A DNA stretch of 64,000 bases from Vespula vulgaris (Eukaryota > Arthropoda > Insecta > Hymenoptera > Vespidae). Location of the stretch: NCBI RefSeq assembly GCF_905475345.1, contig NC_066587.1:2294070-2358069 (forward strand), written 5' to 3'. Positions 48,201 through 59,700 of this stretch are shown here, in pieces. How positions within the stretch are numbered: position 1 is the stretch's first letter; every line of letters starts with the position of its first letter. The notes under the pieces were generated by a model that ran no database searches, was not told where the DNA came from, and saw only the letters and a list, made by a program, of their open reading frames with translations. Made by a program: the position numbers and the translations under genes.

Positions 48201-51200
48201 TGTAAATACAATATGTACAAAGCAACTGCCAAAACCTCAAAAGAGAGTTGCCTTAAATTATAACTTATTCATACGACAAGCTTAACAGAATAAAGTAAAA
48301 TAAGAATGCCTATGCTCATATGTTTTAAAAACACTTACCTATTACCCATCTGCACTACATTCGTATTAATTACTATTTGTTTTATATCTGTTTTAGTCAC
48401 TTCACTGTCTATACCAAATATACTTATATTATTTTGTATTGCCATTGAAGACATTGGTTTTTTATTAGGTGATCTAGTACTCGTTCTTCTTGTTTCAATC
48501 GATGAATATGCTTTTGCATTTAAAATTTGATTTTCTAACAGAGACGTATTCGTATTGATCAAAGTATTCGTATTAATATTACTGTCCAACGTTTCATTCG
48601 TGTCATCAGAAGATCCACACGAAGCAGAAACGTCTTTCGACAATTCTCTATCATAGATACTTTCAGTCATATCATTGGCACCAGATATTTTGGTTGAAGG
48701 TGAAATACCTATATTTGTAATGGTTGAATTCTCCATTGTATTGGATATATCAATTAAAGAACTTTCCTGTAACATCGGTGGTTTGTCACCAATTTTATCA
48801 GGTTTTACTGTAATGGCTGGTTGAACTGCCATTGCATTATTCTTTGGTACAACTATATATCTTTTGCCTCCCATCAAAGCAATATTTTGCGCTGGTTTTG
48901 GTAATATTCCATCATGACTTTGCAAAAATTCATTCTCTGATTGAGGAAACCAAGTATCCTCCTTCTTCTCCAACGGCGATGTCGAACTTGTCGTTGTTGT
49001 TGCTGTTTTAGAAAATTTACTAGTACTACGTGACTGTATATCCGCGTTCTCTGATTTTGGAATTCTTTGCAATTTTGGTGGAGTTAAGCTTGTTTGTGGC
49101 TTTTGTTTGACATTTTGTGTGCCTAACATGCTGATTGGAATCAACGGAGGTGGTGTTAAAGATGGATTCATCGATTGATGTTGATGAGTTTCTGTAGAAT
49201 CTTGTTGACAATTCTACAACACAAATAGAGTTACAGCAAATTAAAACAAGTAAAATATAGAAGTATGAAAATAATAATTATATTTAGAAATAATTCTACT
49301 TTTCTAAAATATACGCAACGTTGATCATGTCTTATTTATTACTACAATATAGCTAATAAATACCTACCTTACAAATGTAATCATCACTTCCTGAAAATTC
49401 CAAGCCATCTACGCACTCAGGATGATATAAGCAAAGGCATACGCGACACTGTAAACTGGGAATCAGTCCCATACTTGTTGAACATCTTATGCTGCATGGT
49501 TCTTGTACTTTGGGCCTGTAAGATGTGCGTTGATAGGGGGAAAAGAGGAAGGAGAATGTAAAATAGATAATAAGGATTTATGGGATATAGAAAGAATTGG
49601 ATAAATATGTAGTGTTATGAAAATTATAGAAGGTAACTGCTTCTAAAACATATGCCCTGCCTTATATATATATATGTGTGTGTGTATATATTCACAACTC
49701 CTAATAATAATATTTTCCAGTTGCGTGATGTAAATTAACTAATTTGCGACAGCTCTGCAAGTTTCTATAAAAAAATGAAAACATTTTAACTGTGTTTTTT
49801 ATTAACCCTAAATTCACACAGTTTCATAGAGAATCGATCGAAAATAGGAATTAAATAATTTGCATTATGTAACGATCATTAAAATTGCATCATATGATTT
49901 TTTTTCTGAAACCTCATTCAGAACTCACTTTTTTGGAAAACCTTGTATAAGATCATTAAGAGCAACGTAAATTTCTTCTATTTCTTACATCGAACTCGTA
50001 TACAAAAGAACGAACATACTTATTGACTAAATATACATCACATTCAGAAAAATGTAAGTACTTACGTTAATAATCGTTTGCTTTTAACAGGTGGTGCTTT
50101 TTCCACTGGCTGTTGACTTCTTCTTGTACTCGTCGCGTTTCGTTGTGGCGGTAACATCTCTCTCTCCTCCGATGATGTTTTTATTTCTGCTATGCATTGT
50201 TCAAAGAGAACAATTGTGAGAATCTTTTTATAATATTCGATATAATTTATAAATATACAACAAGTCTAATTTATCCATACTATAGAAAGCAAAGTAATAT
50301 TTTAATCTCTTATGCAAATAGGTACATACTTATTTGTGGAGTTTTCTTTGCAGGCACTTTAACTTTGAAACTGCTAGCTGTTTTTGGTGATCTGGCAGCG
50401 GTTTTCGCAGGTGTGGTTGATACTGCTGTTTGTGGAACGGCAACTGCTGGTGCAGGTGACGATGCTGGAACGTGTTCTTCGGTAGGTTTCCGCGTGCTCA
50501 TAACTTTCTTAGAACCGAAGGACCTTCTTGGCGGCGTAGGTGCGGATCCTATTGAACCCTGCAATATACCCGATACTTAGTTTTAGCGGATGTACGGAAA
50601 GAAGTAATTGATTTAAATGAGATAGAATGAAAGAATAATAATATACCCTTATCCTCTTTGCATCTCGAATTATTTCTTTTTCAGGATCGTCTAAGCCAAT
50701 AGGTTCTTTGAAGAATGTAAAATTATCAATGGTTAATTCTCTTGAATGAACTACAATAAAAAAAAAAATAAAATAAAGAAAGGAAACAAAAAAACATAAA
50801 AAAAGAAGAATTAGTGAAAGAATTGTAAATATAGAGTGCGTTAATTTATACAAAAAATATTGATTTTTCATGTAAATCAACTTACGGTATTCCGCTACTT
50901 CTCTAAAACTTCTTACTTTTTTTCCCTTTGGTGTATAATAATATATATCAGCCATTCGTTTAAGGCTCGAGTCATTACTAGCTCTGAATACCAGTTCTCG
51001 TTTCCATCCATACTTGAATGGTTCCTTAAAAGCTGGATTTGACATGTCGATTGTTGTTTTTTGTTTCAACGCACTTCCCGGACTTGCGCCGCGCGATATC
51101 CTACCTCCTTTAGACTTCAACGACACTGCAGATGGACTACTTGTAGTAGACGACGAATTTACAGACTTAATAGACGATTCTTCGGCTTTCTGCTGTTCCA

Positions 51201-51554
51201 TTTCTAATTCTATGCTATTTGCCATACCGATAGAATCTGTATCAGATTCTCTTTCTTTTTTGATTTTATCAATATCGAATTGTTCCATGTCATATATACG
51301 TATTTTATTTTCATCCGAGTCTTGATCTTCATCTTTTCTAACGTCGAAGTTCTTTTTTGGCACCAAATACCTACAGCGTTTTGTAAGTTGAGCCTCTGTA
51401 ATTCCTGCCTCAGCTATAGTCAAAAAGAAAACATAGATTTAAATAAAGAAATACGATCAAGCAGATCCAATCATAAACAAGCATAAAACATTAACGACCC
51501 TTTGTTGATCATTTGTCAAGTCAGGATTGACATAAAGGGGAGAGGGGGAAAAAA

Positions 51555-51606
<52 letters not shown>

Positions 51607-52070
51607 AAAAAAGAAAGAAAGAAAAAAAATACTATTGAACATAAGAAAGGAAATTTACCAATGAGCTTCTTCAATACATGACTTCCCGTATCGAATTCAT
51701 CGATCCCTTGTAAATCGAATCCATTAAACTCGGTGGATTCCTCGGAACTAACATCGTCGGGTTCCGAAAGCTTACGCTTACGTCCACCCCTCGTTGTGGA
51801 AAGGCTTACATCGTTCTCGATACTACTCGTCGAATTGGCCTTGAACTTGCGCAATTTAGTTTTGACCGCCGTCGAAGGAGTCTTCTTCGAAGAACCCTTG
51901 AGATCACCGTTCACTTCTTGACCGTCCATATCAGTGGCGGTATCAGCAACGGTCTCGGCGACGGCCGTTTTGTTCTCAGACTCCTGTAAATCCGGCATAC
52001 TAACACTGTTTAGGTTAGAAACGTCGCGCGCCACTTTAGCGTTCCCGCCATTCACATTGGTTCCGTCCAT
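45295..52070 (-). CDS. MBD-PHD-F-box-LRR protein, putative chromatin reader and SCF adaptor
   Basis: The ten exons are 51659-52070, 50886-51413, 50647-50750, 50330-50558, 50066-50189, 49368-49515, 48339-49213, 46215-46782, 45572-46133 and 45295-45461. All joins keep phase, giving 1,238 residues. The N-terminus is acidic and Ser-rich. Methyl-CpG-binding (MBD/TAM) domain, about residues 263-345: NPAFKEPFKYGWKRELVFRA, MADIYYYTPKGKKVRSFREV, then AEYLHSRELTIDNFTFFKEP across an exon junction. C4HC3 PHD finger, about 470-520: CSIRC, CRVC, H-x2-C, CKNC. A low-complexity region follows (516-806). F-box, about 823-870: ALLRIFQYLKVQELLRAARV and CKMWRDLAAHPSLW. Leucine-rich repeats run to the C-terminus. 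The PHD-F-box-LRR order recalls FBXL19 and KDM2 proteins, which carry a CXXC zinc finger where this has an MBD. It may correspond to Drosophila six-banded, an MBD protein; that link is unverified. It lies head-to-head with the GPATCH2-like gene. Confidence 0.92.
46783..48338 (-). other. Large intron of the MBD-F-box gene
   Basis: A 1.6-kb AT-rich intron separates the MBD/PHD half of the gene from the F-box/LRR half. It contains TA/TGTG repeats at 47440-47510 and no recognised exon. The splice joins AG|A in phase 2 to an open exon (RRKQNQQESNLQHHF before the F-box), which supports one continuous gene. Confidence 0.7.
51556..51628. repeat. (GAAA)n microsatellite in intron 1 of the MBD gene
   Basis: About 17 GAAA units starting 31 bases from the first donor site. 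On the coding strand it is a pyrimidine (TTTC)n tract. Confidence 0.95.
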
Positions 52071-54143
52071 CCTGCGGTCCCCCCTCCCACGGGACCAACA
52101 CGCGACTCGTCTTTAGCCCTATCCTCGTTTATCGAGAAGAACGTAGAGGAAGGGAGAGGGAGGAAGGCAAAGAGAAAGAAAGAGAGGGAGAAAGAGGCAG
52201 AGAGAGAGGAGGGGGGAGAGAGAGAGACGACAAAGAATGATCAAGCGGGAGAACAAGAAAAAGAAAGGGATACAACGAGGAAAAGGGCGGGAGGAGCAAT
52301 GGAGGGATAAAGATACAACGTATTCGATGTTTTACCCCTTAGCAACGATCGTTCGAATAAAAAGACTTCTCGAAGATGTAGAAAAGATGCAACGTAGACA
52401 CAATCGTCTTACGCGTCTAGATAACGCGAACCCGCGCTCATCTGTCCGCGGATGCGCATAACACGCGCGCACACACCGCCACTACGCGCTATTTACACGA
52501 ACGCCAGACCCCGTCTTCTCGACTTCTCGACCTCTTCTCGTTCATCACGTTTAAACGATTTTATCGTTTATCCAAACACTGTTTCTCACTTCATTCGAAC
52601 TAATTTTTAACCTAGAAACCCGTAAGTCCGACTAATGATGACGACTTTTCGACGACGAAAAGGAAGACGAAAACTCTGAGGAGGTGCGGAGCGTCTGTGG
52701 AATGCAAAAGCGGAAACGGCACCGAGGTGGACACTCTTTGGGTGCCTTTCTACGGTAAACTACTTCCTGTTGTTGACTGCTCAGTCATGTCCTAACAACT
52801 GTCCAATCAAAATTCTTCATTTCTATATATACTTTCTCTCTTTGTTATATATACACAATTTCTTATTATATAGTAAAGTGTTTTATAATGATTACTTCTT
52901 TATACGCACGTGCGATATAAGAAATGCAATTGGTTCGCTTTTTGTACTTCTATTTAAATGCAAATTGTTGCATTTTTATTTTTAAACTATCGTGCATGTA
53001 ATTGGATCAGGTCCTATCTTCTTTGTCATTGGCTGCAATATAAGGACATTAACAACTTTTGCATAATTTCGTAAAATTAACTGCAAGCTTTTAAAACAAG
53101 CGTTCGTTCTATTGGTCAAATAGATCGTACATATATATGTATATATATATATAGATATATAAACATATCACACACGTATATCTTATGTATTGTTAATAAT
53201 AATAATATAAAAAAAAAAGAAAACGTTAAACAATTTATATACGATCACAGTAGTGCAACGTACATATGCAATTAATGTGAAAAATTCTTTTTCTTTTCTT
53301 TTTTACCACTGCCAGCAATATTTTTGAAAAGAAAAATAAATCGATTAATAATTTGTCAAATTTTTCAATAAATTATCTAGAAATAGGAAAAACAAAATGT
53401 CTGCCACATACCTGCATATATGTGTGTGTGTCTATTGAATTGACTCGACTATTGCGCCACACACCCACGCGCGTTCATGCAACACACAGAGAAACATACG
53501 GTCATTATCCCATTTCCCACTGCAAGTTACGATATAACGTGAGCTCTGTGCTAAACGACACGGAGCTAATAAGTCGAATAAAATCGACTCGTTTGGTGCT
53601 TTTCTTTTTTTTTATTTTTTCACTGTTACTCGACAGATAAATTGTTGTTTTACGATGACATCCGTTTAAAGTTCAACTCACTACTTGTGAATAATATATA
53701 CAAGGTGTGCAACGTGAAAGTTTATAATGATCAATTTAAATTACATATCGGTGTAAAAATTACAAGTATGTCTCGAATATATGTACAGACATATATATAT
53801 ATATATGACATGTGTAATATTTACGAGAAAAATACATGTTATATTAATTGACTCCTTTCGTTTTTTTGTAGTGTAAATGAATGACATTAGTAAATAAAAG
53901 CTTTTTTTTTTTTTTAATATTTCGTGAAATGTAACACAATTACTAGAAACAGTTTTCTCGACAGAATTTTATTTAATACTGAATTAGAAATAAAAAAAAT
54001 TATATATATATATATAGGTGCAGAAAATTGGAAAATAACAATCATACGTTGATCTTTTATTTTATTAAATATTCAATCAATTTGTATTTGCAATGGTGTT
54101 GTAAATTTTGTATTTGTCTTGTAGAATTAAACGCATCCTTCAA
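52071..54143. promoter_or_regulatory. Divergent spacer between the MBD gene and the GPATCH2-like gene
   Basis: The first 450 bases are GC-richer and CpG-containing (52340-52500), probably the promoter/5' UTR of the MBD gene. The rest is AT-rich. TTGTAG at 54119-54124 is the likely acceptor of the GPATCH2-like start exon, so its first exon and promoter lie somewhere in this spacer. No other coding exon seen. Confidence 0.5.
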
Positions 54144-56045
54144 ATGGAGCGTGTTCTAAAAGCAGTACCAGCAGACTTAAGAGTAAAAATGGAGGCACTT
54201 GTGCATGATCTGACCCTTGCCCTTGAAGAAAGCAGTAACAGTGCTAACGTCAGACGTAGATGGGGTATAAGGAGGAGAGCTCGTTCTACAGGGAATATTC
54301 GTAAGTGTAAGGACATATAAAACAATAGAAAGTAATCAAATTTTGAGAACAATAAGGCGTATATGTGGATTATGAAAACAAAAGTTGGAGACGGAATGCC
54401 ACCCGATCTAATCATATGACATAACATCAGTTACAGTTCGCTTCTACAAGGCATACAGAGGGTCATTACCAAGATTGTCTTTCTATAAATATCAATGTAC
54501 AAGAAGTTAAATTACAGTTCACATGTAATCTTTAAATAATAGTTTAGTAAAGATTAAAAATATAGCCACTTAATAAGAATTGCATTTTTTTCCAGCATCG
54601 CTCAATATAAGTAAGCACTCGGATGACAGTTCGTCTTCTATTTGCGATATCCGCATTTTGAAAAATTCTACACCTTCTAAATATCAATCCGATAGCGATG
54701 ACACGAATCAAACAAAAAGATTTGCACGGTTTTCCAACCTAAATAATGCGAGCAACATAGAGAGCGATTCTGTCAATGAAAATTTCATACCAAGGACTAA
54801 CACAAGACGTAAGAGAAAGTTCAAGAAGATGGCTGTTGATTCTGACTCGAATCCATCGACGTCTCAAACGGTTACCATTATGTCGACCACTTTAGGTGGA
54901 AAAAAGCGAGTTCTTAGGAATGATTGTAAAAACAAATATGGAGCCATATGGTAATATTTTGTGATTCTACAAAGTTCCAATTAATCCTAACAAAGTTACA
55001 TATTAAATTCGATTACCTTTAGGTGTGGAAAACGTAAGAGATCATGCAGAGAACGTTCTACCGATTGCGAAATGCGTTCTTTGAAACCAAACAGAACCTC
55101 GAAGTCGAAAATCCGGGGGAAAATGCAAGGTGAAGACACCGTAGATTGCTCTCGTATATCGAGTTCAAGTATTTCTTCTAGCGATTCCGAAAATGGTATA
55201 ATCACAAATGACGAGGATCGCGAAGGTAAAAGAATCGTAAGAAAGATCGTAAGAAAAAAATTATTATTGCGATACAAAATTGTCGTGCGAAAAAATATTA
55301 TTGTGGTACTTCATTATCATTCACTTTTCATATCTTAGGAGATGACGAGCAATCCGATTGGATAGTGGAATCAAATTGGTGGGACGATGGAGATAGCACG
55401 AGTGAAGATAAAATAGGAACAGATTCGACATTCCAAATGATATTACATGGTAGCTTTGAACACTCTACCGATGAAAGCAGAAAAAGGTACAGACAAAGAG
55501 TTAAACGAATTCGCGAAGGTCTCACTGGTAGAGAAATTCGCGCTGGTCGGCGTCACGTCGACAATAAACCTGGATATTCTATAATTACTTCGGCAAATGA
55601 GAAAGTATCAAGATTTCTACAAGATCCAACTCAGAGTGAACTTAAGTTACATCCTATGCGTCAAGCTGAACGGGAGAAGCTGCGTCGTCTTGCAAATTTA
55701 TACAGTTTAAGTTTGAAAGGTGATTTAGGTTGCCCAATATTATATAAAACGCGACATACAACTCAAGCTGTATGCGTAGATCAAGTATCGTTAAACAGAT
55801 TCTCCGATTACAAAAGATTAAGGAAGACACCTCCAAACTCACCTAATCCTGATTCACTGATGCAGTGTCAGGAACAACATATTTCTAGTACAAGTTTTGG
55901 TTCACAAATTGTACAACAAACGCAAGATACCATGCCGCTGCAATCTATAAGTTTTCCACAGTTCGAGTGGGATTCTAACAATATGGAAATTGAGATACAT
56001 GGAAAGCCAAAGTTTCAAGACTTTGGACATTCAAAGTCCAGTTAA
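54144..56045 (+). CDS. GPATCH2: GPATCH2-like nuclear protein lacking a G-patch
   Basis: The four exons are 54144-54300, 54596-54950, 55023-55225 and 55339-56045, joined in phase (1, 2, 1), giving 473 residues. Three blocks match vertebrate GPATCH2 as I recall it, in the right order: KMEALVHDLTLALEESS at the N-terminus, RRKRKFKKMAVDSDS in the middle, and NDEDREGDDEQSDWIVE spanning the last junction. The rest is Ser/Arg/Lys-rich with weak similarity. The C-terminal part, where vertebrate GPATCH2 has its G-patch, instead encodes REGLTGREIRAGRRHVDN, FLQDPTQSELKLHPMRQAER and LANLYSLSLKGDLGCP. No G-x2-hydrophobic-x2-MGW-x2-G-x-GLG pattern is present. The frame is open upstream of this ATG to the acceptor, so a short N-terminal extension is possible. 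Nuclear RNA-related function is inferred from the family. Confidence 0.8.
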
Positions 56046-56872
56046 ATTATGTGTTCCTTTTTATTAGTTTGTTTCTCAATATTTATATGGACGATTAACC
56101 TGCTTTCTATAAATGAGATTAGTAGATATTCTAGAATTGATGTATTATAACAACATTAAATTTCGTACGGAACGTATTATAGACTTTTGCGGACGAAACT
56201 CGTCCAAAAATTGACATTTTATATAGGATTTATCATTCTATTGTAGTTCAGCTTTAAAATGTCTATATGAATTTATATACATGTATAAATTTGTACAAAA
56301 TATGAAATAATGAATAAGTTAATTTGCTGCGTATAGAATGAGTTTCATGATTCTGAATGTAAATAACAATTTGTACTTTTTTTATTAGTCTAGTAACAAA
56401 AATCCTTAACTCGAAGATTAGAACGTGTGAATCACCTGTTAATACTATACATTATATAAATGTAAAAAAACAACGATTAAAAAGGGCATCTTTTTTTTAC
56501 AACAATTAAGGAAACAATCATTGGAATGATTTCTTTGAATATTACAGCATTTGTTATAATGTGTTATACGCAATCAATGACATGTTAAAACTTAATTTAA
56601 AAAATGTATCTTACATTAAAAATCATATTTGAATAGTCCAAGCACAATAGATTTTTTTTTAACATCGGGACGAATGCGTGTCTGTAATAATATAATAAAA
56701 ACTTAATACACACTACTCGTATTTTAAAATATCAAATTTATATCTACAATTCTCATGACATTCGATAACATGTAAATGAAATACAATATTTTAATATTTT
56801 AACTTCTCCTATAGTAAGGTTATATAATATTTCAATGCGCTTTATAAATCGAACATACATTTTTCTCCAACA
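56046..56872. other. Convergent spacer between GPATCH2-like and Tim9
   Basis: AT-rich 3' UTRs of the two converging genes; no other gene seen. Confidence 0.6.
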
Positions 56873-57259
56873 TTAATTTCGTCCCAGTTTCTTTTCAGCT
56901 GCTAATACATTTTCATTGGCAATTATTTGAAACTCTTGGAATCGTTGCGAGACTCTTTGATTCATTTTTAAATACTTTTCCATACAATTAAGCGCACATT
57001 TTTCCTCCTTCGCTTTTACATCTCGTGTAGTAAAATCAGTTATGCAGTCGATAAAACAAATCTCTGATAGTTTATTGTACGACATTATGAAGTCTTTAAA
57101 CTATAATTATATAAATATAAGAAATTATTTTTTAATATTAAAGAAATAATTGTAAAAACGTAAAGATGATATTAATCTTAAAGTAGATCTTTACATTGAA
57201 TAAATACATACAGACTTGATTTCTTCTGCATTAACTTCAGCAGGAACTTGCATAGCCAT
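56873..57259 (-). CDS. Timm9: Tim9, mitochondrial intermembrane-space import chaperone
   Basis: Small TIM chaperone that forms a hexamer with Tim10 and escorts hydrophobic precursors to the TIM22 complex. The two exons are 57212-57259 (MAMQVPAEVNAEEIKS) and 56873-57100, joined in phase 0, giving 91 residues, typical for the family. The twin CX3C motifs are CFIDC and CALNC, separated by 16 residues. The Tim9-specific segments are TDFTTRDVKAKEEKC and MEKYLKMNQRVSQRFQEFQ. The first ATG is used; a second in-frame ATG lies two codons later. It lies head-to-head with the gene starting at 58786. Confidence 0.96.
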
Positions 57260-57645
57260 AGTATTTAATGAATTTATTTATATACTTCTTAATCGAAGAT
57301 TGATATTGACGTAAGTAAATTTTAGGTTAGAATTTATTGTATACAAGTGGGCACATGCTCAGATTACACAACACGAATCCATATCTAAAGTCCTCTTAGT
57401 ATTTATCATTGGAACAAACCAATCAGAATCAGGTTCAATACCATGCCAAAAGCAGTAGCCAATCAAATTACTTCATATTATAGGTAAGTTTCTATTAATT
57501 TCTATCTATAGCTTTTGTGACGTAATAGAATGAACCAATTAGAAACAGAAAGATTTCAGAAAGAGAGGGAAAGAAAAAATGTGTTACACTTCGCAGTGTT
57601 GTACTATATTACTTCTAAATTCGTGTTAAATATTATTGTAAGTTG

Positions 57646-57653
57646 TATAAAAG
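57646..57653 (+). promoter_or_regulatory. Candidate TATA box of the rightward gene
   Basis: TATAAAAG with a GC-containing stretch (CTTCCGTGCGGAACG) about 20-30 bases downstream where transcription could start. Confidence 0.35.
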
Positions 57654-58245
57654 TGAAAAAATTCTTCCGTGCGGAACGAAACAACTTGATCTAAGCTGTT
57701 AGAAGGTAATTTTATTAAAAATTTATGCTGTTAAATATAAAATATATACAAAATATTTTAAGACGATATGAATAAAAAATCGTTATTTTTATTGTTAAAA
57801 TTCTTAACTTTTTTTTTTCTTTCTTTTTTTTATATATATAAGACGATACAACAGAACGTATTAGTTTAAGGAAAAATATAAAATAAATTTTCAAAAATAT
57901 AAAATTATATTATTTGAAATTTATATATCTGTATTTTTTCGTATTTTTCTCAAACATATATCTGCGATAAATTGTCTCAACGGCGGAAACGTATTGAGAA
58001 CAGGTGACGAACGAACGTCTCTTTTGAAACCTGATTATTCAACCGTTTCAATCGTTAGAAATTAAGACAGAAGTGTTAGTTGGATATTTAAATTCTTTAT
58101 TTACATTTTTTATTTATATTGACGAGATTATAATTAAATCATATAATTTGTTTAATAAAATATTGTTAATATTTTTGTCAAACTATTGTGACGATCGAAC
58201 AACGAACACGCGCGTTTTTAATTGGAAACTTATTATAACGACAGA

Positions 58246-58314
58246 TGGCGCCACCAGAGAGTGTTTCGTGACTTCGATTTCTATATTTATGTAGAATTGG
58301 CGCCATTGGCGCCA
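58246..58314. promoter_or_regulatory. Cluster of three TGGCGCCA palindromes
   Basis: The 8-base palindrome occurs at 58246-58253, 58298-58305 and 58307-58314. The first is in AGATGGCGCCACCAGAGAG, whose reverse strand approximates the CTCF core (CTGGTGGCGC). This is striking in AT-rich DNA and lies between divergent genes. It could be an insulator or promoter element; factor identity is unproven. Confidence 0.5.
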
Positions 58315-58785
58315 CGAACGATATTCTTGCATGGATCTTGATTAAACAAATTACAGACTTTGTTTATACAAAATAGAAGATATAATTTTTATTAAAAATA
58401 TATAAACTTAATAAGATTGCGATATAAAACGTGACTTTATCTAAGTTTCTATGTTTACGATGACTCGATCGCGCCCTCTTCTTGCCGCGTCGATAAAGTA
58501 GAAATTATCGATCCGTCACAGTTTCTAACTTTCTTAACGTACAACGACCTGCATTGACTAGATCATTCTCTTTTTTTTTTTTTTTTAATTTATTTAAAAA
58601 TAATATCGATCTTTTTCAATTATTTCTAACCAATAAATTTCAGATGTCTATATTGTGAAACGATGTATATTTGAATATTTTTCAGTGAAATTTATCGAAA
58701 GTGTTAATCGTCATTTCGGAAGAAGTTGGAAAAGTGCAATCTTATTACGAGAAAAAGAAAAGAAAGAGAAAAGTATCAGAGGGAA

Positions 58786-59054
58786 ATGTCATCGTCAAAA
58801 AAAAAATTAAAAATGTTTTCTCTCAAAAAATTTGAAACGATGAAAGAAAGAGAAAATAAAATCTACGTTGAATCCATGAACAGCGAAAGTTACGAGGAAC
58901 AAACCGATCCTATCACGATTCTACGTAAGGAAATTCAAGATTGGAGGAATCATAAAGAGTTTAATGATATGGACGACGTTTATACTACAAGCAGCAAGAA
59001 AAATGATCTGCCCGAATCACAGAATGAAAATATTTACTCGAACGACGACGTAAC
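58786..59054 (+). CDS. First coding exon of an unidentified gene (partial)
   Basis: Open exon of 89 codons plus two bases. It begins at ATG after a likely acceptor (TTTCAG, about 58679-58684) and ends at a consensus donor (GTAAGT). The encoded start is MSSSKKKLKMFSLKKFETMK, very basic, followed by an acidic/polar stretch with PITILRKEIQDWRNHKEF. I recognise no domain. The same frame is open upstream of the ATG. No continuation exon was found between 59055 and 64000, so the next exon probably lies to the right of the window. Charged helical composition is all that can be said. Confidence 0.5.
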
Positions 59055-59700
59055 GTAAGTAGAAAATATTTGTATATTGTTGGGTTTTTCTCTTTTTCTG
59101 TTTTTTCTCTTTTTTACTGTTTATATTACTCCAAAGTTTGTATCATCTTTTTTTCTACCAAGAGAGATAATCCGTATAGTAATCTATAATACGTATGATA
59201 ACATACGATTACACAAGTAGCATTAAGTTGATTAAAATATGTATATACATATTACAAGAGATATGGCCGCATTCGTGATACTTCTAAATAGAAAATATTT
59301 GATTTTTTTTTTCTTTCCTTTTTTTCATGTTTGTTTTCTTCAAGATTTGTATCGTCATTTTTTTCTACCAAGAAAGATAATTCGTATAATAATCTATAAT
59401 GTGTACGATAAAATATGGTTACACAAGAAACATTAAATCGCGAGAAATATAACAGCATTCCTAGCACATTTAAATAGAAAATATTTGAATATTTTCCTTT
59501 TTGGTTTTTTTTTTTCTGTTACTGTTATTTTATTCCAAAGTTTGTGACATTTTCTTTCTACCTAGAGAGATAATCCGTATTGTAATCTATAATACGTAAG
59601 ATAATACGATTACACAAATAGCATTGATCTCTATAAAGTCGATTACTATGCACATACATGTTCTAAGAAGTATGGTCGCGTTCGTTGCACTTTTGAATAC
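59055..59700. repeat. Threefold tandem repeat (about 190-230 bp units) directly after a splice donor
   Basis: Three diverged copies at about 59060-59287, 59288-59475 and 59476-59700. Shared ordered blocks are AGAAAATATTTG, a T-rich tract, TTTCTACCAAGA/CTAG followed by GATAATCCGTAT, AATCTATAATACGTA, CGATTACACAA and AGCATT. The first copy begins four bases into the intron. Confidence 0.85.

Larger units (their letters stand above)
57260..58785. promoter_or_regulatory. Divergent spacer between Tim9 and the unidentified rightward gene
   Basis: Holds a plus-strand TATAAAAG at 57646-57653 followed about 55 bases later by an AG|GTAATT donor, a plausible short first exon. It also holds three TGGCGCCA palindromes at 58246-58314 and a TTTCAG acceptor at about 58679-58684. 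No other coding exon seen. Confidence 0.45.

Noticed and set aside
50066..50189. Apparent frameshift in exon 5 of the MBD gene
   Set aside because: A first reading dropped one AG unit of the GGAGGAGAGAGAGATG tract. On recount the exon is 124 bases and fully open in phase with its neighbours.
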